From contig NZ_JAPHUF010000012.1 in the NCBI RefSeq assembly GCF_026196735.1, positions 1 through 64,000 on the forward strand: 64,000 nt of DNA, in the 5' to 3' direction. The notes beneath the pieces are model-generated. The model was given only the letters and a program-made list of their open reading frames with translations, searched no databases and was not told the DNA's origin. Position 1 is the first letter of the stretch, and each line of letters starts with the position of its first letter. The translations under genes were made by a program, and so were the position numbers. Source of the stretch: Sulfurimonas sp. GTDB lineage: Bacteria > Campylobacterota > Campylobacteria > Campylobacterales > Sulfurimonadaceae. Below, piece by piece: positions 40,315 through 50,913 of this stretch.

Positions 40315-41419
40315 ATACAGAGCTTTATGGCTAAATAAAGACGGATTTTTAGAGGTAATTGACCAGACTAAACTTCCGTTTGAGCAGCAAAGCAAAGTAT
40401 TAAAAACAACAGATGAGGTTGTCGAAGCCATTAAAGATATGACTGTGCGCGGCGCTGGGGTTATCGGTAGTGTTGCCGCTTTTGGAATCTATACCGCAGC
40501 TATGGAACTGAATGAAAGCTACAAGGTGAGCTCATCAGAGCGAGAAGGTAGCCTGGGCTATGAAAAACTGCAAGCAAAAGCTTTACTTATAAGAGAATCT
40601 CGCCCGACTGCTGTAAACCTTATGTGGGCAGTTGATAAGATGATGGAATTTTTAAAAAACTCTAATGATTTAGTAAATGATGCTAAAAGATACGCGATTG
40701 AACTAAATGATAAAGAGGCTCTTGAGAGTCAAAAAATAGCAGAGTATGGCTGCGACATAATCGAAAATATTTTAAAAAAGAAAAATAAGACAAAGATAAA
40801 TATACTGACTCATTGTAATGCTGGATGGTTAGCAGTTATAGATGAGGGAACGGCACTAGCACCGATATATGAAGCACAAAGAAGAGGAATTGATGTACAT
40901 GTATGGGTTGATGAGACAAGACCAAGAAACCAAGGTGCATCTTTAACTGCATGGGAACTTACGCAAAGCGGTATAAATCATACAATCATAGCGGACAATA
41001 CGGGCGGACATCTTATGCAAATAGGTGAAGTCGACATGGTCATAACCGGAGCAGACAGAGTAAGTGCCAACGGTGATGTTGCAAACAAGATAGGAACATA
41101 CCTAAAAGCATTGGCAGCATATGACAACAATGTTCCTTTTTATGTGGCTATTCCGGCTTCAACCTTTGATTTTGATATAATAGATGGATTAAAAGATATT
41201 CCTATAGAACTTAGAAGCGCAGATGAGGTAAGGTGCATAAAAGGTGTTGATGCAGACGGCGTTATACGAGAGGTCCTTATAACTCCAAAAGATTCACCTG
41301 CAATTAACTATGGTTTTGATGTGACTCCTGCAAGATTGATTACAGGGCTTATAACAAATAAAGGGGTTTGCGAAGCAGACTTTGATAAAATTAAAGAAAA
41401 ATTTATAGTAGAAAAATAA
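40304..41419 (+). CDS. mtnA: methylthioribose-1-phosphate isomerase
   Basis: TVRGAGVIGSVAAFG, RPTAVNLMWAVD, THCNAGWLA, GADRVSANGDVANKIGTY. Confidence 0.93.
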   Translation: MLGKYRALWLNKDGFLEVIDQTKLPFEQQSKVLKTTDEVVEAIKDMTVRGAGVIGSVAAFGIYTAAMELNESYKVSSSEREGSLGYEKLQAKALLIRESRPTAVNLMWAVDKMMEFLKNSNDLVNDAKRYAIELNDKEALESQKIAEYGCDIIENILKKKNKTKINILTHCNAGWLAVIDEGTALAPIYEAQRRGIDVHVWVDETRPRNQGASLTAWELTQSGINHTIIADNTGGHLMQIGEVDMVITGADRVSANGDVANKIGTYLKALAAYDNNVPFYVAIPASTFDFDIIDGLKDIPIELRSADEVRCIKGVDADGVIREVLITPKDSPAINYGFDVTPARLITGLITNKGVCEADFDKIKEKFIVEK

Positions 41420-43731
41420 TGAAAATAATAGAAATAAAAAAGAAAGTGCCAAAATTTTTAATATTGCCATTGATAGTTTTATTGATTTTATCAATCTACT
41501 CAGGTCTTGATAAATACCAGGAAAAAGAACAGCTAGTTGTACTAAAGGGGTATATAGTATTTAGTAAATTGGCAACCGACCTTATACATGAATTACAAAA
41601 AGAAAGAGGTTTAAGCTCCGGTTTTTTAGCTTCAGGCGGAAAATCTTTTACTGATGAGTTAAACAAGCAAAGAGATTTAACAGATATAAAAATACAACTG
41701 CTCAACAAACACTTAGACAGTGAAGAGTACGAAAAATGTAAATTTCCATTTGAAAAACCAACCAAAGAACTTCTTGAACCATTAAAAGATATCGGTAAAT
41801 TTAGAGCAAACATTGATAAACTTTTAGTTTCTGATGTTATAGATTATTACACAAACTATATAAATATCCTGCTCAAGCATATTAATATGATAATTGCACT
41901 TGCAAATGATGGTGAACACGCAATTTTAGTGGAGTCATATATTGCAATTATGGATATCAAAGAGAAAGCCGGCATAGAACGCGCATTGATAAACAAAATT
42001 TTTGGGCTGGGACATTTGTCAAATTATGAACTTTATAAATTTGGAGAGTTGGTTGCCGCTCAGGAAATATATCTGAAACATTTTAAACGCATAGCAAAAA
42101 AAGAGCATATTGAAATGTTTAATACTAAAGAAGTTGAAGATAGTTTTAAAGAAGTTGAAGAAGATAGAAATATAATATATGAAAAAACCGATAAAAATTC
42201 TGTTTTAACAGAGATAAAAGAGCTTATAGGATACGGAGGACTTATCCATAATTTTAAAAATTATGTTATTCGCGGAGAAGATAAGTATGCACAAAATTTT
42301 CAAAAGCAATACTCTGAGTTAGAGATAATAATAAACAAATATAAAGCATTTAAGGGGATTACGGTTGAAGAAATTCAGCAGTTAGAGATTATACAAAATT
42401 TATTTGCACAATATTTCAACGGTATGCAAATGGCGATGGAAGCTTATGCAAAAGGAACCACGGCGCTTGCTATAGATAAGCTTATTAAACTAAACGACTA
42501 TCCGGCAATTGATGCATTTAATCATTTGAAAACAAATATATATGGATCACAACAAAATTGGTTCAAACACTCTACACATAAAATAAATTTATTAAAAAAG
42601 ATTGAAAATAAGATTGTGTCAGATTTAATGGTTTTTACAGATGAGAGAAAGATAGAACTTTTTATTCAGCTGGTAATCCAAATTTTAATATTAATAATCA
42701 TCTTGCTGATAATAATATCATCTTTTATAGTTTTAAAACAGCTTTTAGACTCTCGAAAAATGCTAAGCAGAGCACAGAAAAATACCAAATCAGGCAGCTT
42801 TGAGTATTATGTAGAAGAAAACATAATCTTTTGGTCAGATGAGCAGTATAAACTTCTACAGGTTGATAAAAATACATTTAATCTAACAATAGAGTCTTTT
42901 ATGGAGTTTGTGCATCCAGATGATTTGCAAATTTTTAAAGATAATTTAGAATTATCAATAAAGTCAAAAAAGATAACTTTCTTTGAATATCGTATAGTTC
43001 TTCCAGATAAAACAGTTATACATGTCCGCTCAAGTTCTGAAGTTACCAAGTATACATCTTCAGGAAAACCGCTCGTAATAGTCGGTACTATTACAGATAT
43101 CTCAGACTCTAAAAAACTTGAACAAGAGATTATAGACACGCAAAAAGATGTTATTTTTACAATGGGTGCTATAGGTGAGAGCAGAAGTAGAGAAACCGGA
43201 CAGCATGTCAAGCGGGTAGCGGAGTACTCTAAACTTCTATATCTTTCAAGTGGTGCAACCGAAGAAGAAGCAGAACTACTTAGAATGGCAAGTCCTATGC
43301 ATGACATAGGAAAAATAGGAATTCCCGATAGTATATTAAACAAACCGGGAAAATTGACTCCAGAAGAGTGGGAGATAATGCAAACACATGCTGAACTAGG
43401 ATATGACATGCTTAAAAGCTCAAATAGAGATATTTTAAAGCTTGCTGCAACTGTTGCTCTTACCCATCATGAAAAATATGACGGAGGCGGATATCCAAAA
43501 GGTTTAGTTGGAGAAAACATACCATTAGTCGGCAGGATAACAGCACTAGCAGATGTTTTTGATGCACTTGGCAGTGAGAGGTGTTATAAAAAAGCGTGGG
43601 AACTTGAAGAAATATTGGAATATATAAAACTAAAGAGAGGAACACAATTTGATCCAAAGCTAGTTGACCATTTTCTTAAAAATCTTGATAAGTTTTTAGA
43701 GATAAGAGACAAATATAAAGACATAATTTAA
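41419..43731 (+). CDS. NIT-domain/PAS/HD-GYP receptor (putative cyclic di-GMP phosphodiesterase)
   Basis: NIT-like helical sensor (ELQKERGLSSGFLASGG), PAS region, HD-GYP motif (HDIGKIGIPDSIL ... HHEKYDGGGYPKGL). Confidence 0.82.
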   Translation: MKIIEIKKKVPKFLILPLIVLLILSIYSGLDKYQEKEQLVVLKGYIVFSKLATDLIHELQKERGLSSGFLASGGKSFTDELNKQRDLTDIKIQLLNKHLDSEEYEKCKFPFEKPTKELLEPLKDIGKFRANIDKLLVSDVIDYYTNYINILLKHINMIIALANDGEHAILVESYIAIMDIKEKAGIERALINKIFGLGHLSNYELYKFGELVAAQEIYLKHFKRIAKKEHIEMFNTKEVEDSFKEVEEDRNIIYEKTDKNSVLTEIKELIGYGGLIHNFKNYVIRGEDKYAQNFQKQYSELEIIINKYKAFKGITVEEIQQLEIIQNLFAQYFNGMQMAMEAYAKGTTALAIDKLIKLNDYPAIDAFNHLKTNIYGSQQNWFKHSTHKINLLKKIENKIVSDLMVFTDERKIELFIQLVIQILILIIILLIIISSFIVLKQLLDSRKMLSRAQKNTKSGSFEYYVEENIIFWSDEQYKLLQVDKNTFNLTIESFMEFVHPDDLQIFKDNLELSIKSKKITFFEYRIVLPDKTVIHVRSSSEVTKYTSSGKPLVIVGTITDISDSKKLEQEIIDTQKDVIFTMGAIGESRSRETGQHVKRVAEYSKLLYLSSGATEEEAELLRMASPMHDIGKIGIPDSILNKPGKLTPEEWEIMQTHAELGYDMLKSSNRDILKLAATVALTHHEKYDGGGYPKGLVGENIPLVGRITALADVFDALGSERCYKKAWELEEILEYIKLKRGTQFDPKLVDHFLKNLDKFLEIRDKYKDII

Positions 43732-43762
43732 AAAAAGTAATTAAATAAAGGAATATTTATAG

Positions 43763-45724
43763 ATGAGAAGTTTATATAGTGATAAAGAAGCGAGTGAGTT
43801 TAAAACAGACTTAGATTTAAGGGTTTATACATCTAGACTTCTTGGACGAGATTCTTCTTTGGTTTTGCATGGTGGTGGAAATACTTCTGTAAAATCTACT
43901 GCAACAAACCTTTTTGGCGAAACAGAAGATATACTATATGTAAAAGGGAGTGGTTGGGATTTAGCAACTATTGAAGCAGAGGGTTTTGCTCCGGTTAAGA
44001 TGGAGATGCTTTTAAAAATGGCAGAGTTAAAAGAGCTAAACGATACAGACATGGTAAAGTACCAAAGACTTGCTATGACAAATCCCTCCGCTCCAAATCC
44101 GTCAGTTGAAGCAATCTTGCATGCTATCATCCCTTTTAAATTTGTAGATCATACGCATACTGATGCTGTTGTTACCATCACAAATACACAAGGCGGTGAA
44201 GATAAAATAAAAGAGCTTTACGGAGATAAAGTTCTTGTTATCCCTTATATCATGCCGGGTTTTGTTCTTGCAAAACTGATATATGACATGACAAGAGATG
44301 TTGACTGGTCACAGCTCGAAGGCATGGTTTTGATGAATCATGGTCTTTTTACATTTAATGACGATGCAAAGAAATCTTATGAGAAAACTATTGAGTTAGT
44401 TGATAAGGCAGAGAAATATTTAGCGGATAAAGGCGCTGTGTTAGATGTTAAAGAGACTAACACTAACACAGATTTGTTAGTGTTAGCAAGAATAAGAAAA
44501 GAAATCTCAAATCTAAAGGGCAAGGCGACAATAAGTATTTTAAATAATAGTAGTGAAGCAGTGTATTTTTCAAAACAAAATATAGACAACATCGCTACTC
44601 AAGGCCCTCTCACCCCTGACCATGTTATAAGAACAAAAAGAATTCCCGCAATTTTAGGAAATGATTTTGAATCAGATTTAGCAGAGTATATCAAAGAGTA
44701 TAAGCAGTACTTTGAAGATAATAAAACAAACGAGACACTTCTAAATCCTGCCCCAAATTTTGCAATATTAAGAGGTGAGGGAAGTCTCTCTTTTGGTGCT
44801 AATGCCAAAGAAGCAAATATCATCAAAGATATAAATGAGCATACTTTTGAAGCGATTTTAAAAGCTGAGATGCTTGGCGGATATAAAGCTTTGAGTGCTG
44901 CAAATATTTTTGAAGTTGAGTACTGGAGTTTGGAGCAGGCGAAATTAAAAAAAGCTGGAAATGCACCTGAGTTTAGCGGACAAGTAGCAATAGTTACCGG
45001 AGCTGCAAGTGGAATAGGTTTGGCAATTGCTAAAATGTTGAACTCAAGAGGCGCAGCAGTTGTGGCACTTGATATAAATCCTGAAATTACAAATATTTTT
45101 AATAAAGCAGATATGATTGGCGTTCAATGTGATTTGACATGTAGTGAAGATATACAAAATGCCGTGTCAATTGCACTAAAGAGTTTTGGTGGAATCGATA
45201 TAGTTGTAAGTAATGCCGGTATCTTTACACCTAGTGAAAACTTAGACTCTTTAAGTGATGAGAACTGGCAAAAAAGTATGGATATAAATCTTACCTCACA
45301 CCAAAAACTCATAAAAGAAACAGCACCGTTTTTAAAGCTTGGAATTGATGCTTGTATAGTTATGGTAGCTTCTAAAAATTTCCCGGCTCCAGGAAAAGGT
45401 GCAGCTGCTTACTCTGTTGCAAAAGCAGGGCAGACTCAACTAGCTCGCATTGCAGCTTTAGAACTTGGTGAGTATGGAGTTCGAGTAAACACTCTTCATC
45501 CTCATGCAGTATTTGATACGGCTATTTGGACAGATGAAGTTTTAGCTAAGCGTGCTAAGGCTTACGGCATGAGCGTTGATGAGTACAAAACTAACAATGT
45601 TTTAAAAACTGAAATTTGTTCAGAAAATGTAGCAGAGTTAGTATGTGCTATGGCAGGAAAACCTTTTGCAAAAACAACAGGCTCTCAAGTTGCAATAGAC
45701 GGCGGGAGCGATAGAATAATATAA
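43763..45724 (+). CDS. bifunctional class II aldolase / short-chain dehydrogenase (RhaD/RhaEW-like fusion)
   Basis: Class II aldolase domain (LVLHGGGNTSVK, HTHTDAV, MNHGLFTF) fused to SDR (VAIVTGAASGIG, YSVAKAGQTQLARIAALELG). Confidence 0.87.
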   Translation: MRSLYSDKEASEFKTDLDLRVYTSRLLGRDSSLVLHGGGNTSVKSTATNLFGETEDILYVKGSGWDLATIEAEGFAPVKMEMLLKMAELKELNDTDMVKYQRLAMTNPSAPNPSVEAILHAIIPFKFVDHTHTDAVVTITNTQGGEDKIKELYGDKVLVIPYIMPGFVLAKLIYDMTRDVDWSQLEGMVLMNHGLFTFNDDAKKSYEKTIELVDKAEKYLADKGAVLDVKETNTNTDLLVLARIRKEISNLKGKATISILNNSSEAVYFSKQNIDNIATQGPLTPDHVIRTKRIPAILGNDFESDLAEYIKEYKQYFEDNKTNETLLNPAPNFAILRGEGSLSFGANAKEANIIKDINEHTFEAILKAEMLGGYKALSAANIFEVEYWSLEQAKLKKAGNAPEFSGQVAIVTGAASGIGLAIAKMLNSRGAAVVALDINPEITNIFNKADMIGVQCDLTCSEDIQNAVSIALKSFGGIDIVVSNAGIFTPSENLDSLSDENWQKSMDINLTSHQKLIKETAPFLKLGIDACIVMVASKNFPAPGKGAAAYSVAKAGQTQLARIAALELGEYGVRVNTLHPHAVFDTAIWTDEVLAKRAKAYGMSVDEYKTNNVLKTEICSENVAELVCAMAGKPFAKTTGSQVAIDGGSDRII

Positions 45725-45727
45725 ATC

Positions 45728-46171
45728 TTACTTTAGATGTTCCATGCGCTTAATGTTTTCAGGCATTTTATCAAGAGCAAAATCTTTTTGAGAGCTTATG
45801 TAGCTTGGATATTTATAACCTTTGGAAGTCATCAGAGTATAAAGCTCTCGTAGGTGTTCATTCTCTATTGTCTCATATTTTACTTCCATCTCTTTAGCAA
45901 TACGAAGAAAAAATGTAAGTAGAATTGCTTGCGTTTTTTCGCCAACCTTATCGCTGCGAATGACACTCTCAAACTCTTGTCTCATAGTTAGAAGATTGTA
46001 CTCGCATTGCTGGTCAAGTTTATCTGCGTCCTCAGTTCCTAAATGTTTTAAAATCTTTACAAGTAGTTCAAGAAACATAAGATTTGTTTTGTCGATAGCA
46101 ACATTATTTTTGCAAAGCTTGTCTGCGTATATTAATATTTCAGGTTGTAATTCTTTAAAGTATGGTGTCAT
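45728..46171 (-). CDS. hypothetical protein
   Basis: 147 aa ORF. Confidence 0.5.
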   Translation of the reverse strand: MTPYFKELQPEILIYADKLCKNNVAIDKTNLMFLELLVKILKHLGTEDADKLDQQCEYNLLTMRQEFESVIRSDKVGEKTQAILLTFFLRIAKEMEVKYETIENEHLRELYTLMTSKGYKYPSYISSQKDFALDKMPENIKRMEHLK

Positions 46172-46302
46172 GTATATCCTTTATATAGTTTATGAATTTT
46201 ATGATAAAATTATAGCATAAGCTTATTTACCGGGATTAACACCTAATTTAGAGATAACGATATTATCTATACAACAGACTTCTTTTCTGCAAGTAAACTA
46301 TT

Positions 46303-46629
46303 TTAGTCCACCGTTTCATTGAAAGTATATGACTTTACTTTTGCATCTTTGTCAAACTTTATAATCAAATCTTTAGTATCTGTTTCACCTATAAGACGGT
46401 AGGTATAACGGCCATAAGTCCACATTGTAACACCATTCTCAATTCCTTTGCGCCAAGGCTGTCCGAACATATTTATAATGTCGCTTTGTGTAGTTTGCCC
46501 GATTTTAATCTGCTCAACACGATGTTCTTTGAAATCTTGACCTACTCTTGCGCAGCCACCAAGAGTCAATAGAGCGGTAATCATTACCAATCCCCATAGT
46601 TTTGCGGTTTTTTTCATAGCACTTTTCAT
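46303..46629 (-). CDS. SmpA/OmlA (BamE)-like lipoprotein
   Basis: Lipobox LTLGGC, IGQTTQSDIINMFGQPWRKG. Confidence 0.7.
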   Translation of the reverse strand: MKSAMKKTAKLWGLVMITALLTLGGCARVGQDFKEHRVEQIKIGQTTQSDIINMFGQPWRKGIENGVTMWTYGRYTYRLIGETDTKDLIIKFDKDAKVKSYTFNETVD

Positions 46630-46751
46630 ATCTTTATCTCCTCTTTAATACTTAAGATTATATATCTAACTTTAACGATACTATTATAATATAACTTTGA
46701 GAAAATAATTTAAAATTTTGAGCATTAAGTCAATTTTGATAGAATGACACT

Positions 46752-47933
46752 ATGAAAAGATATATAATTTTTGCCATTATTGCTATTGTGCTTACCGGTT
46801 GTGGCGCAAGTGATTATAGCAATATTTTAAGAGCATCCATAAGTAAAGACCCTTCTGCCGCATTTAAAGTCTTGGCTGAGAATAAATCAATACAGTATGC
46901 TACAAATCCAAGCCAATTATCCAGAGATATAAAAAACTTGGATAAAAATATTTTTAGTGCTCTTGTTTCGATGTTTAAAGATGCTTCAAAGAGTTGGGGT
47001 GAAGATAATGTTAAGGTGCCAAGCAAAGAAGAGTATGTTAAATACATGCAAAACTACAAAAGCAGGGCATTGGTTGATTTTGACAACGGGTTAATAACAG
47101 TAGAGACTCTTGACACAGTAAATAGTAAAAAAAGCTTGAAAAACGCTATTGTTACAACACTTCTCTTGCCGGATGACCCAAGAAGTGCTGACTTGTTTGG
47201 TGCAAAAAAAATAAAACTAGGCGAGACCCCGTATTTGCTCGGTGAGGTAAAAGACGACCAAGGTAAAAATATCCGTTACTCTTGGAGAGCTGAGAGATAT
47301 GCGGACATACTTTTGGCTAAAAACTATAAAGTAAAAAACATTGTTAAAGATTCTAAAAATGTAAAAGTCCACTATGTCACAATGCCAATGGTTAAAGACC
47401 ATTCAGATATTCGAGTTGCAAAATTTAAGCCACATGTCAAAAGATATGCTAAAGAATTTAATGTAAGTGAAAATTTAATCTACGCTATTATGCAAGCCGA
47501 AAGTAATTTTAACCAATATGCAGTAAGTGGAGCCGGTGCATTCGGACTCATGCAAATAGTACCAAGTAGTGCAGGAAAAGATGCATACAAGCTTGTAAAA
47601 GGTAAAAGCGGTACTCCATCTAAATCATACCTGTTTAATGCCCAAAATAATATAGAACTAGGTGTGGCATACATCCATATCTTGAACGACAGGTACCTAC
47701 CGGGGATTACAAACCCAATATCTAAAGAGTACTGTGTAATAAGTGCTTATAATACCGGAAGTGGAAATGTACTAAAAACATTTCACAGCAACAGAGATAA
47801 AGCAAAAGATAAAATAAATTCTCAATCAGCATCTATGGTATATAAAAAGCTTCGTTCAGATCTACCGTATGAAGAGACTAGAAGGTATCTAAAAAAAGTA
47901 ATTGACTATAAAAAAGACTTTGTAAGATTGTAA
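46752..47933 (+). CDS. MltC-like lytic murein transglycosylase
   Basis: DUF3393-like N-terminus and SLT domain (YAIMQAESNFNQYAVSGAGAFGLMQIVP). Confidence 0.85.
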   Translation: MKRYIIFAIIAIVLTGCGASDYSNILRASISKDPSAAFKVLAENKSIQYATNPSQLSRDIKNLDKNIFSALVSMFKDASKSWGEDNVKVPSKEEYVKYMQNYKSRALVDFDNGLITVETLDTVNSKKSLKNAIVTTLLLPDDPRSADLFGAKKIKLGETPYLLGEVKDDQGKNIRYSWRAERYADILLAKNYKVKNIVKDSKNVKVHYVTMPMVKDHSDIRVAKFKPHVKRYAKEFNVSENLIYAIMQAESNFNQYAVSGAGAFGLMQIVPSSAGKDAYKLVKGKSGTPSKSYLFNAQNNIELGVAYIHILNDRYLPGITNPISKEYCVISAYNTGSGNVLKTFHSNRDKAKDKINSQSASMVYKKLRSDLPYEETRRYLKKVIDYKKDFVRL

Positions 47934-47976
47934 ATAAATAAATACTTAGTTACAATTTGAATATAAGGAGTATTTT

Positions 47977-48333
47977 ATGCATACAGTACAGCTTAATATA
48001 GATGATAGTGTATTTGATGAGTTCATGGAACTACTTAATAAATTACCAAAAAGTAAATTAGAAGTTACGAGTGATGCGGAGTTTCCAGGTGTTGCTTTTG
48101 AAAAAACTATATATGACACTTCTTCAAGAGAGTTTTGTATCAATGAATTGTTAAAAGAACATAACTTGTCGCATTTTACATATGATGATAATATGTCTAG
48201 AATAGTATATACTTATGGCACCGGCACGCCCCAGCAAAAGCATGATTTTGTTAGATTAAAAGCTATTCTAAGAGAAAAAAATATTAGACATACCGATATT
48301 GGTTTAGATGTAATAATCATAGAAAAAGATTAA
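47977..48333 (+). CDS. hypothetical protein
   Basis: 118 aa intact ORF with AAGGAG upstream. Confidence 0.5.
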   Translation: MHTVQLNIDDSVFDEFMELLNKLPKSKLEVTSDAEFPGVAFEKTIYDTSSREFCINELLKEHNLSHFTYDDNMSRIVYTYGTGTPQQKHDFVRLKAILREKNIRHTDIGLDVIIIEKD

Positions 48334-48351
48334 AATAGGATTATTTTTAAG

Positions 48352-49269
48352 TTAAGTTGATATCATGGCATCAATGGTCTCTGCCACACTCTCGCCAAGA
48401 GCACTTAAATTGTAGCCGCCTTCAAGCATAAAGATTTTTGCAACATCAGATGAATGCATAATCGATTCTACAATCTTTTTTATCCCATCTGTGCTCACTT
48501 GCAACTGTGCTAAAGGATCTGCTTTATGCAAATCATAGCCTGCTGAGACTAGAATAATATCAGGTTCAAAACTTTTAACATCAATGAGAAGTTCTTCTTC
48601 GTAAATGGGGAGAATGTCTTCATCTCCACTATAAGCTTGCATCGGAAAGTTGTGTGTAAACCCTTCTCCATCTCCTCGCCCACGCTCATCAAATGAACCA
48701 CTACCCGGATATGCCGGATACTCATGTGTACTAAAATAAAAAACACTAGGGTCATCATAAAAAATCTCTTGAGTTCCATTGCCGTGATGCACATCAAAGT
48801 CAATAATCATGACTTTTTCATACCCTACAGATTGAGCATAACGAGCTGTAATAGCAATGTTGTTAAATAGACAAAAACCCATAGATTGATTGCTTGTTGC
48901 GTGATGTCCAGGGGGTCTTACTGCACAAAAAGCACTTTTTGCCTTACCGGATAAGACAATGTCCACGGCTTCCTTGCCGGCTCCGACCGCCATCAAGGCT
49001 GCATCAAAAGATTCAGATGAGACTTGAGTATCTGCGTCAATAGCCTCTTGGTGTAAACATTTGTCTTCAACAAATTCTATATGATAAGAAGGGTGTATCT
49101 GCATAATAAGCTCTAAAGACGCTGGTTTGGGCTCCAAAAATAGCAAATGTTGGCGAAGTGGTTCTATCGCTTTTAAGATAGATCGAAGTCTGTTCGCGTT
49201 TTCAGGATGATACGCACCGGTATCATGTTCTAAATATATCGGATCATAAATAAATGCAACAGCTGACAT
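48352..49269 (-). CDS. histone deacetylase family (acetoin utilisation/acetylpolyamine amidohydrolase-like)
   Basis: VRPPGHHAT, DFDVHHGNGTQEIFY, LVSAGYDLHKADPL, LEGGYN. Confidence 0.9.
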   Translation of the reverse strand: MSAVAFIYDPIYLEHDTGAYHPENANRLRSILKAIEPLRQHLLFLEPKPASLELIMQIHPSYHIEFVEDKCLHQEAIDADTQVSSESFDAALMAVGAGKEAVDIVLSGKAKSAFCAVRPPGHHATSNQSMGFCLFNNIAITARYAQSVGYEKVMIIDFDVHHGNGTQEIFYDDPSVFYFSTHEYPAYPGSGSFDERGRGDGEGFTHNFPMQAYSGDEDILPIYEEELLIDVKSFEPDIILVSAGYDLHKADPLAQLQVSTDGIKKIVESIMHSSDVAKIFMLEGGYNLSALGESVAETIDAMIST

Positions 49270-49380
49270 AACACACCTCCTACTTTTGAAAAGTATAGCA
49301 TCGCTTTTTACATAAGAATATTAAAATACTAAAATCAGTCATATTTTAGACTTAGCAATCTCCTAGCTTTAGTACACAAG

Positions 49381-50913
49381 CTATTTAGCAGTTCTTTTTA
49401 CTTCATAGATATCTTTTCTTCTATCTTTAAGGTTTTTAACACTTCCTAATTCATGTAGCTCTGTTAAAAGGTCTATATCAACATCGGCTATTAAAACCAT
49501 TTCGGTATTTGGTGTAGCTTCTGCTTTTATGCCGTTTGTCGGAAAAGCAAAATCACAAGGAGTAAATACCATTGATTGAGCAAACTGCATGTCCATGTTG
49601 TGAACATTTGGCAGATTTCCTACACTTCCTGCAATAGCAACATAACATTCGTTTTCAATCGCTCTTGCTTGAGAGCAGTGTCTAACTCTTGAATATCCGT
49701 TTTGCGTGTCTGTTAAAAACGGAACAAATAAAATATCCATCCCATCATCTGCAAGTAATCTGCTTAATTCTGGAAATTCAGAATCATAACAGATAAGTAT
49801 CCCTATTTTCCCACAGTCGATATCAAATGTTTTTACTTCGTGCCCGCCCTGCATTCCCCATATCTTTACTTCATCTGGAGTTACATGTATCTTTTCATAA
49901 CGGTCTATTGTGCCATCGCGTCTGCATAAATAACCGACATTATATAAATGCCCATCTTTAATCTCCGGCATACTTCCTGAGATAATATTGATGTTGTAAG
50001 ATATAGCAAACTCTGAAAATTTTTGGATAATATCATGCGTATGTTTTGCTAGTTCTCTAATTGCTGCAGGTTCTGAGAGATGGTTGTTCTCAGCCATTAA
50101 TGGTGCATTGAAAAATTCTGGAAAAAGAGCAAAGTCTGAACGATAACCTGAAACTGTATCTATAAAATACTCAGCTTGCTGTAGTAGTTCTGCTAAATTT
50201 TTATAAGGTCGCATCTGCCATTGAATTAAACCTAATCGAACTATTTTTTTCTTTGATGAGGTTATTTTAGTTGGTTTTTCATAGTAGATATTATCCCACT
50301 CAAGTAAAACAGCAAATTCTCCAGACTCTTCATCCCCTTCTAAATATCCTTTTAAAATTTTTGATGGATGAAAATCATTAGATATTTGAAAATTGAAAAC
50401 AGGATCATTAATCTCTTTTCTTTTTACCTTTTCAATATACTCTTTTGGTGAAAGCTCGTTTTCATATTTGTGATAATTTGGAATTCTTCCGCCAAAAGCG
50501 ATTCCTTTAAGATTTAATTTTTCACATAACTCTTTTCTGTAATCATACAATCGTCTTCCTAAGCGAAGACCTCTAAACTTAGGCTTTACAAAAACATCAA
50601 TTCCATAAAGTATATCTCCTTCGTCTGTATGAGTATCAAAAGTGTAGTTACCAGTAATTTCTTTATAAGTATGATGATTTGAGAATTCATCATACTTTAC
50701 TATGATTGACAATGTACATCCAGCTATTTCTCCATCTATCTTGATGATAACCTGACCCTCTTGAAACTTGTCAATTAATGCTTTAAATTGGGACTCTTTC
50801 CAATAAGCATCGGGCATAGTCTCATACGATAAAAGCATAGTCTCTTTTAACTCTTGATAATCATCCATGCTTAAAAACATTAACTCAATATTTTCTTTTA
50901 TTTGTGTTTCCAT
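49381..50913 (-). CDS. bifunctional GNAT acetyltransferase / carbon-nitrogen hydrolase
   Basis: GNAT N-terminus (DVFVKPKFRGLRLGRRLYDYR) plus nitrilase Cys motif (GILICYDSEFPELSRLLA). Confidence 0.87.
   Translation of the reverse strand: METQIKENIELMFLSMDDYQELKETMLLSYETMPDAYWKESQFKALIDKFQEGQVIIKIDGEIAGCTLSIIVKYDEFSNHHTYKEITGNYTFDTHTDEGDILYGIDVFVKPKFRGLRLGRRLYDYRKELCEKLNLKGIAFGGRIPNYHKYENELSPKEYIEKVKRKEINDPVFNFQISNDFHPSKILKGYLEGDEESGEFAVLLEWDNIYYEKPTKITSSKKKIVRLGLIQWQMRPYKNLAELLQQAEYFIDTVSGYRSDFALFPEFFNAPLMAENNHLSEPAAIRELAKHTHDIIQKFSEFAISYNINIISGSMPEIKDGHLYNVGYLCRRDGTIDRYEKIHVTPDEVKIWGMQGGHEVKTFDIDCGKIGILICYDSEFPELSRLLADDGMDILFVPFLTDTQNGYSRVRHCSQARAIENECYVAIAGSVGNLPNVHNMDMQFAQSMVFTPCDFAFPTNGIKAEATPNTEMVLIADVDIDLLTELHELGSVKNLKDRRKDIYEVKRTAK

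Noticed and set aside
42807-43657. Minus-strand ORFs within the HD-GYP gene
   Set aside because: Antisense to well-supported PAS/HD-GYP coding sequence
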